A DNA stretch of 64,000 bases. Source: Luidia sarsii. Taxonomy: Eukaryota > Echinodermata > Asteroidea > Paxillosida > Luidiidae. Made by a program: the position numbers and the translations under genes. Below the pieces are notes generated by a model, which was not told the DNA's origin, searched no databases, and worked only from the letters and a program-made list of their open reading frames with translations. Location: assembly GCA_949987565.1 (NCBI GenBank), contig OX465104.1, forward strand, positions 13,140,300-13,204,299, in the 5' to 3' direction. This document shows positions 45,208 to 56,700 of this stretch, piece after piece. Numbering within the stretch: the stretch's first letter is position 1; every line of letters begins with the position of its first letter.

Positions 45208-48200
45208 GTAAGTTCCAGGCATTGGTTGTGCGAATGAAAACAAATGTATAAGGATTGGATTGGTGCAAATCGGCTTTGTTTGTGGCTACGCCCCGTCCCA
45301 CTGAGGCTCAGCTAGCGCTGTGCATGTAATGACTAATGTATACACTTTTTATACGCGTTGCACTATAGACTGGTCAGTAGTCTGCAGTTGGATTGCGAAG
45401 GTTAAACATCACTTTTATGTGGAGTCTGATTTCCCAATTTTGTTCATAATAAATTATGATAGAGGCCTGTATCAGTATCAGCTCGTACCATCCCCAAAAC
45501 AGACTGGAGAATCTTTGCAAGGAAAATTAAACTTAAAGATAAAATTAAAAATGATTTTAAAATCAATTTTATTTTAATATTTGATAATAAACTTTAAAAG
45601 GGACCATTCCCATGTCGTCAGGTCACCCACATTGATAATCATTTTATTTCGATTGTATTTAGGATCTATTTATTGTTGGAATCAAATGTGTAATATTTTG
45701 TAGAACGCAGTGGCTATTGAGTATTGTTACGGCAGGCGTCCGTGTGGTTCCCTCACTTGAAAGTATTTGTCAGCATTGCAGGCTGGTTGAACCAGACTAC
45801 TTTGATAGTCTGGTTCCAAGAGCTAAACATCCTGACAAGATATTGTTGAGTCAGGGAACCACATGGATGACTGCCGTAAACACAGCCACTGCATTTGTAG
45901 AACTTGACTTGTAAACGTATCAGTCCCCTGCATACATGTAGGTGCGGTAACCGTAACCCTCATCCTCCCGAAGGTCGGAGACCTGAGGGTTACGGGAACG
46001 TATGTACAAAATTATAGCGAGGTTTTTGTTTTTACCATTTTGGAAACACCACTGTCCCGATCGCCCCCTTTTTCCACCCTTTTGAAAATCGCCACACACA
46101 ATCTAAGGACATGCACTTGATCCCAAATGTATACTGAATGTGATCAGATAACCCAAAACATCGTGGGTAAAATACTTTTCCGAAAAACGGGCAGAAACTC
46201 ACCCAAATACTGTCTGTAAATGTCCCGTCAACGTCTCCGCCAGGTTCGGAATCCGAACCTGGCGCCTCGACCAATCAGCGCTTATTCTCGTGACGTATAC
46301 CCGTACGACGGCTATTTGCTGTTTCGCAATAACAGTCCACACTCGTGGTGCGCGCGCAGGTCATGTACGTGTGTGTACGTAGCGTACGGGTTCATACTGT
46401 ACATGTACATGTACATGTGCACTGTACTGTTGTACATGTACATGTATATTACGTGTACAGTACATGTACATGTACGTGTATTATCAAAGAGTATTCTTTG
46501 GTACTCTGCTTGCACATGTACGGTACATGTACATGTACTGTACAATCACATGTACCGTACAATCACATGTACAGCGCACGTGTTGTATCCATGGTTGTAT
46601 ACAGTACCAGTCGGCTCTTCACAGGGCGATGACCTGCGCGCGCACCACGAGTGTGGACTGTTATTGCGAAACAGCAAATAGCCGTCGTGCGGGTATACGT
46701 CACGAGAATAAGCGCTGATTGGTCGAGGCGCCAGGTTCGGATTCCGAACCTGGCGGAGACGTTGACGGGACATTTACAGACAGTATTTGGGTGAGTTTCT
46801 GCCCGTTTTTCGGAAAAGTATTTTACCCACGATGTTTTGGGTTATCTGATCACATTCAGTATACATTTGGGATCAAGTGCATGTCCTTAGATTGTGTGTG
46901 GCGATTTTCCAAAGGGTGGAAAAAGGGGGCGATCGGGACAGTGGTGTTTCCAAAATGGTAAAAACAAAAACCTCGCTATAATTTTGTACATACGTTCCCG
47001 TAACCCTCAGGTCTCCGACCTTCGGGAGGATGAGGGTTACGGTTACCGCAACTATCCCCTGCAGTGCACCTGGGACCCAGAAAAAGACAGAATGCAAGAT
47101 ACTGCAGAGTATAGTGACATGCTGGATAACTTTAACTAACTAGCTGGATAATTTGTTTTGTTGGTGCCATTCTTGCAGGACTGACTTCTACAAGCTGATG
47201 CGTCACCAGCACGACACGATGGGACTCCCTCCGGGAATGGCCAGGAAACTGGTGATGAAGGTGATTCTACATGCCTACTGTGTAGCGCTTTAGAGTTGCA
47301 AAGGCTCTTGCTCTGCCCCTGGCTCTTGCTCTGCCCCTGGCTCTTGCTCTGCCCCTGGCTGTGCCTCTTGCTCTGCCCCTGGCCTTGGCTCAGGCCCTCG
47401 CCCTAGTCCTGGCTCTTGCTCCTGATCTTAGCTCAGTCCTTGGCCCTGGCTCTTGCTCTGGCCTTGGCCCTGGCTCTTGCTCTGGCCTTGGCCCTGGCTC
47501 TTGCTCTGGCCTTGGCCCTGGCTCTTGCTCAGGCCCTGTGCAAATTTGTGCATCACCCAGTGCAACTCTAACACTAGAAGTGAAGTAATAGTCCAACCAA
47601 TTAGTGGTTGTGACCACCGAAACACACCCTAGATGAGTATGTATTTGGAAGGTTATGGAGCCCGAACTTGGAGGCACAACGTCTTCCACAGGAAAGGCAG
47701 GGAATGCTGTCACCAGGAGGAGACCCCTGGTTCAGTCGCAAGTGTCGTTCACTCTGTCACTCCCCTCAATTGTGGACACGAAATTGATGAAACACTCTTG
47801 ATGACACAAAACTTCTTTTGTTTTATTCTTTCTTCAGACTTTCATGAAGTATGAGAATATTGGCCAGGGCCCGCTGCTACCCGACCCGAAGGTCAATGAA
47901 CTGGAGAATCGCACAACTGGTAGGAAAATTGTTCCTCGATTGTTTGCTTGAGTACAATCCAAAGGCAAAACATGTATGCATCATAGCATATATCTATGAT
48001 TGAACACGGTGCTCACTGCCATACAGATTTGAATCTACCGTGCAACCTCGACCAGGTCAGTGGTCCAGTAATAGTTACGACGTTTGCACTAGAACACAGG
48101 AGTCACGGGTTCGAATCCCGCCACAGCTGCCTGTGTCTTTTTCAGTGGGCAATCGGGCAAAGCACTTAGCTTACAGTGCTAATTATATGTCCAGTTTGGC

Positions 48201-51105
48201 AAACTCTCATCGAAAACAAAAACACTTCATTTTGTAGCTTTTCTCACATACAAAACATAATGGGCGTTGGCAAGAATGTTATTCTGTGAGTGTTAGCCCT
48301 ATCCCTCGTGTACTACACAGTTAGTGCCACTAGAAAACAGGAGCCGTGAGTTCAAGTCCAACCCAAGCTAGCTGGGTTTTTTTCTCAACAGGCTGTTGGG
48401 CATACATTGCTACATTGGGTACTGCAAACACTGAATAACTTTTCTCTTGTTGCAGACATTTGTAGCTCAAAATCATATTACCAAGTATGTGGCAAACTTG
48501 TTGCCCGTAAATCTAGAAAACAAACCCTCAAGCTTTCATCCAAAATTAGTTGATGACGGTTTCTGGAGTGAAACATGAATATGATAAATGTAGAGACCAA
48601 TGTATAACTACCAGATTGCTGTGGACAAAAACGGAAATTGTAACATGAAAGTGATTCTGAAATTGTTGAAACGTTCCTGAATCTGATGGAATCTGACTGT
48701 GATGGAAGATGTACATCGTTTATAATTTTGTCTTCTTTTGATCAATGCATTGGTGGATTTTCCTCACTACAGATGTGCCAGATGCAGTCGGAACAGTGGA
48801 GGTGACAGAAGTGGACAGCAGTATTGCTGTGACGACTAGGGAGGATGAGAGAGGGGAGGAGAGACTGGCCGAGGCAGAGGGACTGGGCGGTACAGAGGGG
48901 CCTTCTGCCTGTGGCGACCAAAAGCTGGACCAAGCCTCAACTACAGAGGGCAGCAAACAGAAGAAGAGGTGGAGTATCAGGGGCCAATGTATTTGTGAAG
49001 GAAGCTAATCACTTCATACCTGGGAACCCAGTGCCAGAGAACCCAGTCCCAGGGTGGGCGGTACCAGAGTACCCAGCACCATGTTGCTCAGCATTAGAGT
49101 ACCCAGTGCCAGTGTACTGAATGCCAGGATACCCAGTACCCAGCGCCAGGGTACCCAATGCCAGGATACCCATTACCAGAGTACCCGATGAAAGGGTACC
49201 CAGTGCCTGGACACCCAATACCAGAGTACCCATTACCAGAGTACCTAGTTTCATGGTACCCAATGCTAAAGGCATACAGTACCAAGGTACCCAGTACCAG
49301 TAACACAGTTACCCATAGTTACCCTCCTCAATCCTTCCAGAGACCACTATCATTTCAGATAACAATTTCAAATGATAGTCACTTCACTTTATTGCTGAAT
49401 GGCCTATGTATTGACCAACTTCTTTTCATATACGGATTTCCATCTGACTTGAAGTGTACTTTTTTTTTCTTTCTTTTTTCAGGGGCAAGGATAAGATCAC
49501 CGACGCTGACACCTACAACGGAGCCCTTCGGGATGACTATGCCTGGTCCCAGACGCTGGGCGACGTCGACCTGAAGGTGTTTGTGCCGGAGACTCTGAAG
49601 AAGGCCAAAGATCTGATTGTGGACATCCGGGAGGACCATGTCAAGGTGAAGGCTGTTCATTTTCGTGATTGCCCGCATACAAACGGATGACAAACACGCC
49701 TTGCCTACAACCTCGACCTCGTAAGGCTTCATGAAATCTGCCCGGATGAATTAGAAGCTGCAGGCAAAAGTCAGTTACCGAAATTGTTGGTTTGTTTTCT
49801 AAAAGAGATATGACATTTGGTGCACGCTCAGGCCTGGGAATCAGAGACGATTGCTCATTGAGTGCATCTTCGCAGCCAGCCGAGATGGATATCTCTTTTT
49901 CCTCACCTCTAGAATCACCCGTGTCTTCATGTTATGTCCGCAGGTCGCAGTGCACGGCCGCCACACGGGGGCGCCCCAGCCCCAGATCCTGCTGGACGGC
50001 AAGCTGACGCTGAAGATCCGCTGCGACCAGTCCATGTGGAGCCTCCATCCGGGCAACTATGTCCAGGTGGGCATGACCGTAGCCAGCAGTTAACACACTG
50101 TACCCATTGCACAGTGAGCCGGGTTCGGTCAGACTGCATGGGATCTAATAGACTATAAAGGGGCTCCCGCGTTCGTACAATGCATGAGGCTTTTCCAAAT
50201 GTTACATTTTCCCAATTCAAAGTCAGCATTAAAGCAGGTGGCAATGTTTTTGTAGTTCAGTGGAACATTGCTATAACGAACATCCCAGGATCCATGAAAA
50301 TTGTTCGGTATAGAAGTTGTTCGTTATTGCAGTTGCAGCCACATATTCAAATTCAATTCAAACTCAAATTCAGTCTGTCATGCCATGCCCCCCAACCCCC
50401 TCCCCACCCACCCCTGCACAGCTCAACCTAGAGAAGCTCAAGGAGACCTGGTGGCGGGCGATAGTGGAGGGAGAGCCGGCCATCGACAACAAGAGCATCG
50501 ACAACGTGCAGAACGTCTGCGACATGGACGAGGAAGCGCAGCAGGACTACGAGCGGGTCATGTTTGACATGGAGCAGAAGAGACAGGGCAAGCCCACCAG
50601 CAAGGAAATGGTAAGACACCACGGGTGGGGGGTGGTGGGGGGGGCACCTAACCCCTTCACGCTGGGACACCCTATTTTGGGTCCACCGTGGTTATACAAT
50701 GTGAAAGGCTGTCTGAATCTGGGCACCACTATTGTCCAAGTTTTAAGCAAAGACTCTTTTCAGCCTCAAACAAATCAATACAAAGTATGACAAAGACCCA
50801 TTTTGACTCAAGTTGCCACATGAGTTGCGAGATTAGCGGCAACAATGGCGCTATTGTGCGACTTTTACTGTGGAAGATTGAGGGATAGCGTGTTGCCACG
50901 GGAGACATGTCACACAGCCCAACGGTCATCAGTCAGGCAAGTTCCTCGTTCAGTGTAAAGCTATCCCCAAAGAATTTCAGAAACCTTCTTCCTTGTCTTG
51001 GTCTGCCAGGAGACGCACGACATCCTGCGGAAGGCCTGGAATCAGGAGGGGTCCCCGTTCCAGGGCACGGAGTTTGACCCGTCCTCTCTCAACATCAGCA
51101 CGTGA
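45098..51105 (+). CDS. NUDCD3: NudC domain-containing protein 3
   Basis: Eight exons, 45098-45207, 47179-47260, 47838-47919, 48773-48968, 49483-49645, 49944-50066, 50422-50610 and 51010-51105, chain in phase to 346 residues (human protein about 360). The N-terminal part (NLCDILQNVQQIDSFLDVVF, FYKLMRHQHDTMGLPPGMA) is the conserved NudC N-terminal helical region. Residues about 92-165 form an acidic linker rich in E, T and G followed by KQKKRGKDK. Residues about 172-265 are the CS (p23-like) domain (YAWSQTLGDVDLKVFVP, HPGNYVQ, ETWWRAI). The end (DEEAQQDYERVMFDMEQKRQ, HDILRKAWNQEGSPF) is the family's C-terminal helix region. Relatives act with HSP90 as co-chaperones for dynein intermediate chain and Kelch proteins. 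The protein is presumably cytosolic; no signal peptide or membrane segment is present. A variant poly(A) signal ATTAAA lies at 51213-51218. Confidence 0.95.
45727..45880. mobile_element. Short inverted-repeat element in NUDCD3 intron 1
   Basis: The left end TTACGGCAGGCGTCCG with TGTGGTTCCCTCA is repeated inverted as TGAGTCAGGGAACCACA with GGATGACTGCCGTAA, about 24 of 29 positions pairing. A second hairpin (ACCAGACTACTTTGATAGTC..TGGT) lies inside. It resembles a small MITE. Confidence 0.6.
45939..47054. mobile_element. Long inverted-repeat element (426-bp arms) in NUDCD3 intron 1
   Basis: The arm 45939-46364 is repeated inverted at 46629-47054. The arms have equal length and I see only a handful of mismatches. 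The outer ends are TAGGTGCGGTAACC and GGTTACCGCAACTA. The 264-base centre is mostly TACATG repeat. The 9-base word TCCCCTGCA lies immediately right of the element (47055-47063) and, with six extra bases TACATG, left of it (45924-45932), possibly a target-site duplication. Each arm has an internal palindrome around GGTTCGGAATCCGAACC. An 80-codon frame occurs identically in both arms but resembles nothing. Long terminal repeats and a 9-base duplication would fit a Mutator-like or foldback element. Confidence 0.85.
47179..47260 (+). CDS. NUDCD3: NUDCD3 exon 2
   Basis: Follows TTCTTGCAG; encodes TDFYKLMRHQHDTMGLPPG and MARKLVMK, the end of the N-terminal NudC region; phase 0 before GTGATT. Confidence 0.92.
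47300..47545. repeat. 24-bp minisatellite in NUDCD3 intron 2
   Basis: Begins with copies of CTGGCTCTTGCTCTGCCC (18 bp) and continues with four or more copies of GGCCCTGGCTCTTGCTCTGG-type 24-base units. Open in several frames because of the unit length; not coding. Confidence 0.85.
47838..47919 (+). CDS. NUDCD3: NUDCD3 exon 3
   Basis: Follows TTTCTTCAG; encodes TFMKYENIGQGPLLPDPK and VNELENRTT; ends in phase 1 before GTAGGA. Confidence 0.9.
48045..48215 (+). repeat. One arm of foldback family A
   Basis: ACAGGAGTCACGGGTTCGAA, AGCTGCCTGTGTC, ATCGGGCAAAGCACTTAG and AGTTTGGCAAACTCTC match the right arm of the element at 20952-21312. Only one arm is present. It lies in NUDCD3 intron 3. Confidence 0.6.
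48773..48968 (+). CDS. NUDCD3: NUDCD3 exon 4 (acidic linker)
   Basis: Follows TCACTACAG; encodes DVPDAVGTVEVTEVDSSIAV through STTEGSKQKKR. Low conservation and acidic, as expected for the linker before the CS domain. The donor GTGGAG is not strong but is the only one that keeps phase with exon 5. Confidence 0.82.
49010..49310. repeat. 15-bp minisatellite in NUDCD3 intron 4
   Basis: About twenty diverged copies of a unit like GTACCCAGTGCCAGA, right after the exon 4 donor. Frames reading YPVP/EYP arise by chance from the unit length. Confidence 0.85.
49483..49645 (+). CDS. NUDCD3: NUDCD3 exon 5 (start of CS domain)
   Basis: Follows a long T tract and TTTTTTCAG; encodes KDKITDADTYNGALRDDY, AWSQTLGDVDLKVFVPE and DLIVDIREDHVK, the first strands of the CS fold. 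Confidence 0.95.
49944..50066 (+). CDS. NUDCD3: NUDCD3 exon 6 (CS domain)
   Basis: Follows TATGTCCGCAG; encodes VAVHGRHTGAPQPQILLDG and SMWSLHPGNYVQ. 41 codons, phase 0 to 0. Confidence 0.95.
50422..50610 (+). CDS. NUDCD3: NUDCD3 exon 7
   Basis: Follows CCCCTGCACAG; encodes LNLEKLKETWWRAIVEGEP and YERVMFDMEQKRQGKPTSKE. The WW of the CS domain's last strand is present. Phase 0 to 0. Confidence 0.95.
50640..50940 (+). repeat. Relative of the TTAA element in NUDCD3 intron 7
   Basis: TGGGCACCACTATTGTCCA, AAAGACTCTTTTCAGC, TTTTACTGTGGA, GAGGGATA and CACACAGCCCAACGGTC are in the same order as inside 29775-30478. The left end is ACCCCTTCACGCTGGG, a diverged terminal repeat; the right terminal repeat is missing. 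Confidence 0.65.
51010..51105 (+). CDS. NUDCD3: NUDCD3 exon 8 (stop)
   Basis: Follows GGTCTGCCAG; encodes ETHDILRKAWNQEGSPFQG and FDPSSLNIST, then TGA at 51103-51105. Confidence 0.94.
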   Translation, partial: ETHDILRKAWNQEGSPFQGTEFDPSSLNIST

Positions 51106-51454
51106 TGAGCCCAGAGCCGACCCAAACCTCCTGCATGGCTCCAAATCAACCAACCAACCTACAAGGATTGTTGCTTCGTGTAGGGAAAAAAAAAAAAAAA
51201 AAACGTGCATGCATTAAAAGCATACGTGATAACAGATTAAACCAAAGACGTTTTCGTATGTTGTTTTTGTATTATTTATTTTTTACTTGATACGGTACGC
51301 TTCAAACCTATGTTTTCTCTCCTGATCTGATATTGTCATGGATGTACAGATAAAACAAAACTTGATGAAATTTTTCAACAAAAAAAGGTGACATAAAAGA
51401 AGACTAAAGAAGTCTGAAAATAGGACAAAACTGGAAATACTATGAAATCAAAAT

Positions 51455-51580
51455 GACCTGCAATACATAAATCTCAAAAGTTCGAGGCCCTGACGTTTCG
51501 ATCCTTGCAGGACCTTTCTCAAAGGCAAAGAAAGGTCCTGCTAGGATCGAAAAGTCAGGCCCTCGAACTTTTGAGAAGCA
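51455..51580. repeat. Palindromic repeat, family C
   Basis: ATCTCAAAAGTTCGAGG and CCCTGACGTTTCGATCC meet the inverted copy at CTCAAAGGCAAAG. Here the outer flank is TTCGAGGG instead of TTTAGTGGG, showing subfamilies. Confidence 0.75.
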
Positions 51581-51604
51581 AAGTTTTAATCAGGTTTTGG
51601 GTGG

Positions 51605-51785
51605 ATGGTCTGCTATATGATAGCATAGACAGATGTCTTGGTCTCCCAACTGAGCTATCCATTTCTTAGGTGGTGGCCTTCACAAAGAGTAAAACCTATT
51701 AGGGCGCAATCAGTAGCATTTTAACCATTACTGCCGTGTGTCTGCAGGGATTACACCCAAAGTGGTTGGTACTCATTCAAATGGT
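51605..51785 (-). repeat. Diverged SINE-like copy
   Basis: In reverse orientation CCAACTGAGCTATCCA, TAGGTGGTGGCCTTC, TTTTAACCATTACTGCC and AGGGATTACACCC follow the same order as the copy at 59100-59300. Confidence 0.55.
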
Positions 51786-52786
51786 ATCGGTAGTGTCCAT
51801 AGTGTACACATACCCTGTACATCAGGTTAATGTGCATACATTCACAGGACAGAATTACAATGCACATCTCACAGAGGGTCTGTAAATAGTAATATATTTT
51901 CTGTATATACTTAGCTCACCCAGTTCATGTGTGCCGCAGTCTTCTGGTCAACTGTTTGCCAAAAAGTACGTTTAGAAATTTGCACACCAACTCAAATGCA
52001 TGTTGAATGATATTTGATACGATCTAAAACAATGGTTGCTAGTAAAATGTTCCGCATTTTGCACTGAGGATGTGCGATTAAAAGGACTTGGATGTCTTCA
52101 TCAGCCAAGGGATTGAGTCAATATGAGATGCACCCGCACAAATTTACAATTTATGCCAACAAAAAAATTCATTATCAAACGCAATTGAGGTTCATTTTTA
52201 AGTTGTGATTTCAGGCAGTTCATGTTTAATAATGAGGTCATTGTTCAAAAACTGGGATTGTCACAGGACTGTAGGACTTCACACTTCTGTAAATGTGCGC
52301 AGGTCTGAGGAATTCTTATACTGTGCTATAACAAACCATATACCTGATCACAAAGATCAGTTGAACGTTAATGGCTCACGTGCATGCTTTTATAAGGCTT
52401 TGCTATTTGCCAAGTGTGTCAGGCATGTGTGTATCTTAACTTTAACAGTGCTTTAACTGTAACCACTGCCCGTGAAGTGACAGGGCTTTCTCGTTTGATA
52501 TGAACAGGACCATTTTGCAGAATGATTACGGTGACACCATATGCAATTACATGCACTACTGACTCTCACTAAACCACAAGTTACACTAACCAGGAGTTAC
52601 CGGCCCTTCTCAGACCCCTCTCATTCTCCATACAGACAGTGCATGTACAGTAGTGTCACCACAAAGCTTTCGATGCTGCGACTCAAACTTCAAGTCTCAC
52701 TGTCATTTTTTACCTGAATGTTCTCCCAATTGCTGGCAGCGTATTTCTTGCATTGTCCGTAATACAAATGCATTCAGTTCACAAAA

Positions 52787-52970
52787 GTCCAGTGGAATGT
52801 GGCTTTAACGAACGCCAATTTACCAAACATTCAGCTATAACGAACATGCCCTTTGGCTACCAATTTTTGCTTACAAAACATGTGGCTGTAACTGCTTTAA
52901 CAAACGACCACTATCCTGAACAATTTTCATGGATCCCGGGATTTTCATTACAGCGACGTTCCACTGTATT
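52787..52970. mobile_element. pogo/Tigger-like MITE
   Basis: Both ends are complete: CAGTGGAATGTGGCTTTAAC and TTACAGCGACGTTCCACTG are inverted, and GAACATGCCCTTTGGC / GGATCCCGGGATTTTCAT inside resemble the copy at 37590. A TA follows the right end. Confidence 0.65.
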
Positions 52971-53555
52971 CAGTTCATAATCTAAATCCCCCTTTATGTG
53001 GCAACCAAATTGTTGTTCAACTATGAGTAATATTCATGCAGTCGACATGATCAAACATCAGCAAATGAGAGTCTTGATCAACCCTTGTTGATCCTAATTG
53101 TTAAATAAAATTGTTAAATAAAATTGTTAAATAAAATTGTTAAATAAAATTGTTAAATAAAGCCTTGGAAAACTGCAGACTGATTCCTCCAGTTTTGAAA
53201 GTTATTTTGAGTATGTTTAACGTGGACTTTCTCAAAGGTCGAAAGGAACATTTTTTTTCTCTGCCATTTTCACCAAGCGAATAAGAATGAAATAAACAAA
53301 AATAAATAGAGAAATTGGCCGACTTATGAAGAAGCTGCCGGACAGGTTCATGCCTTGACCTGATCTTCCTCGTCTTTCTTGTGAACTAGGAGGGCCTGGA
53401 GTTTTGATCCTAGCAGGACCTTTCTCAAAGGTACATGTAGAAAGGAACAGTTTTCTTTGCCATTTTCACAAAGTGAATAACAGTGAAATAAAAAAAAAAT
53501 AAAAAAAAAGAATTACAGAAATCAGCCAACTTGTTAAGAAGCTGCCCTGCCTGAT

Positions 53556-53798
53556 TTACACCTTGGCTTGATCTGCCTGGTCCATCCCGTCACCGTTCTG
53601 GTTAGAGGCTGGGGCCGGACCCGGGCCCGGTCCGCTGCTCACCACCTTGCCACTCTTGAGGGCGCTCTCCGAGGGGAGCAGGGCCTCCCTCTCGGCCTTG
53701 CGGCCTCGGCTCTCCTGCATCTCCTGGATGTAGGCGGTGAAGAGGTGCTGGAGGGCTGGCAGGCAGACTGGCAGCTGATCCACCTCCGAGAGTGAAAC
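53556..53798 (-). CDS. ELAC2: ELAC2 last exon
   Basis: Encodes [37 protein letters not shown] and a low-complexity GPGPGPAP tail ending QADQAKV, then TAA at 53558-53556. Confidence 0.9.
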   Translation of the reverse strand, partial: VSLSEVDQLPVCLPALQHLFTAYIQEMQESRGRKAEREALLPSESALKSGKVVSSGPGPGPAPASNQNGDGMDQADQAKV

Positions 53799-56700
53799 CT
53801 GCCGTCACATTCAACCGGGAAAAAAAAACCTCACAAAAGTTAGAGGGCCTGACGTTTCGACCTTTCTCAAAGGCAAAGTGACGAGGACATATACAGACAG
53901 TCAGGGGAAGGAAAGCACTGACACACATGACAGAGGGAAGGACAAAAGAGAAGGGAGTGGGATGCATACATGTACACATGAAGGAAGGAGAGATCAAAGG
54001 AAAGATCAACATCATGATCATAAGTTACGACGGGTTTGACAAAATTGACCGCCTGCTTTCTCCAAGAGAAGTCGGGCACAAGATGTTTCCACTTTGGGGG
54101 TTTTGGGGGTTGGCATGATAGGCTTTCCATGGTCCTACTTACCCTCATGTTGTCAAAGGCCAGGCCCACGCTGTGGCTGAGTTGCTCCTCCAGCAGGGGG
54201 ATCTTGGGGTAGCGCTGGCTGAAGTGGGTCAGCAGGGTGAACTTGGCCCCCATCCTCTGCCCAACGTCGATGGCCTGGGACACCATGCTGCGTGGAAAAC
54301 GTCAAACAGATACCCAGTCATCCTTCAGCACCTTCATAAACTCATCGGGTGTCCGGCAGAAAAGGAATTTTGCCTGTTTTTTTTTAAACTGTGGATTCCT
54401 GACATGACCTAACAATAGCGCCCTCATTTTTAAAAGGATATCTTTAAAGGTGAGAGAAATGTCAGACTTCACTCAGAAAAAGGAGCTTGCCAATATGTTT
54501 CAACACTTCAGATCCCTAGATGACAGCAGAAAAAGAGCTTGAGTGTGATATTCATCGCAGAGACCCTTGCACTGCTAAGCTTAAGAATGTTAGGGAAACA
54601 CTTGCTTACAGCACAGTGCTATGCCTGAAATTTCTTGGGCTAATGGTGCAATGGTTTGCTGCCCTCTTTAGTTCAAGCACTGTAATATGTATAGTGTATA
54701 CTGTGCATATTGTATACTGTGCTATCTTCACTTCTTCAATCCTGTAGTCGTGCCATTCGACAACCTGACCCCTACGTTTGGCAAGGCACCCCGGGCCAGT
54801 GAACTTTGACCTGTGACCCAGCGGCTTGGGGATCATCACCTGTGTCGTTTCTTCTGCGCTTCTGCCTGCAGGCCATCCTCCAAGGTGGCTTCGTGGATCA
54901 GCAAGTCTGCCTCCTTGCCTGTGCCCGACAAGAAAAAGAGAATACTTTTCACTGAAATCAATCAATCAATCAATCAATAATGCTAATCTATCAGTTAACC
55001 AGTATGGTCAGATGGTCAGTACCTGTCTAAACTGCAGGAAATGCCTACATAAAGTTAATACAAAAACTGTTGCAAACTGCTCACTGACTAAGATGACCTG
55101 CAATACATATAGCTCAAAAGTTAGAGGGCCTGACATTTAGATCCTAGCAGGACCTTCCTTTGCCTTTCTTTGCCTTTGAAAAAGCTTGAAGTTCTCAAAG
55201 GCAAAGTGTCAAGGAAATGTCCTGCTAGGTTCAAAACGTCAGGCCCTCTAACTTCTGAGATTTACAATGTACCATTTTGAATGCTTTGCCTTTGAGAAAG
55301 GGCCTTCTACGGTAGGATCGAAACGTCAGGCCCTCTAACTGTTGAGATCAATGAAATTATGGTAAATATTCTAAAAACTTTGACTGGGCCGGGACTTGAA
55401 CCCGAGACCTCTGCAGCAGTTCAGTTGCCTCCTTGCTAGTGCAAGACTAAAAAACTTAATAAAGAAATCTCAAAAATATAAAGGGGGTGGGAGCTCGATT
55501 TCTTGAAATCGTGTGTTTGAAGAACTGAATTTTAAGTGGTCTTTGCGTTTGGGGAGGGTGACCTCCGACCTACCTGCCCGGATGAGGTCCTCACTGGGCA
55601 TGGCGTCCCCGGAGTAGACTAGCTTCCAGCCCTTTTGGTGCTTGATGACAAGGCCGTGGCTGTTGTGGCAGTGAGGGACGGGCACTGCTTCGTACTGGTG
55701 ACATGAAGTCGCAGAAATGCACAGCGCAAAGCAATGGGACATTATTCTTCAGACTCCATAATAGTCAAATATGGCATGTGCACATAAGATCCTATGGCTG
55801 ATGGCCTTTTCACACTATACAGCTATTTGCCGGGAATACAAAAAAAAAAAAAAAAAAACACTGCTAAGCTTCAAACAGAGATGAAGCTGGAGCCGGAAGC
55901 TTCTGCCTAACCCTACCTGAAGTTACCCAAATTACCACAACCGTGTTTGGTTCACAAACTGACAGGGCTGTGCCGGGGTTTTGGGACGAAAGGTGGACAG
56001 CTACTGTACCTCAGCCAGGTTCAGTCTGGACAGCAGTGAGTCTTCATGTCTGGACCTCTCCTCACACGTCCTAGACAGATCGCCCAGCTCCACGAACCTT
56101 GTAATGGCAACACACAAGAGAAGTGGAAAATACGTTCAAAACATTCTAATCACTCCTGCCAGTCGAGTGGGCTCAGGGGCTCATTTCATAGAGCTGCTTA
56201 AGTGCCAAAATGTGCTGAAGCACAACAAGTGATGACCCATAGCATCCGCATGCCAACCCTAACTTCACTATTGTTTCATGCTAAGTAAAGAAGAGTGGAA
56301 TACGTCAAATCAAAAGCAATTGGCATCACATCGCAGTGCAGTCTGTAATCCTGCTTACACGATGAAGACTTTTCCAGCTTAGCAGATTTTCACGCTTAAG
56401 CGGCTCTATGAAATTGATTGGAAGGTTTGTGGTGACACCATGTAGCACTTCTCTTTCAAGAAGGAGTGTGACTCAGAAAAGATCCGGTAACTCAATGTTT
56501 CGGGTAGTGTGTACTCTGCCCGTCGTCAGGAGACATACCGGTACTACTGTACCTCTCAATATTTTTTTGAGACCTGGTATTGAAGTGAACTATGAGGTGC
56601 GCAGCTTTTTTTGTGCCTAAATGTTTGTGTATAGGAAGGTTTGCGGTGACACCATGTGTAACATTTTGTATAAGGTCTCTTAAAGAAGGTGTGGTTCTGA

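Larger units (their letters stand above)
51106..53555. other. Convergent intergenic region NUDCD3 / ELAC2
   Basis: Contains the 3' UTRs of both genes. Also present: a family C palindrome (51455-51580), a diverged reverse SINE-like copy (51605-51785), a pogo-like MITE (52787-52970), and five copies of TTGTTAAATAAAA (53097-53160). No other coding sequence was seen. Confidence 0.6.

Noticed and set aside
46032..46961. Identical 80-codon frames in both arms of the inverted repeat
   Set aside because: They are the same DNA read twice. No family resemblance and no sign of a transposase.
49121..49574. Pro/Tyr-rich frames (YPVPEYP)
   Set aside because: They arise from the 15-base minisatellite in NUDCD3 intron 4; only the part after 49483 is a real exon.
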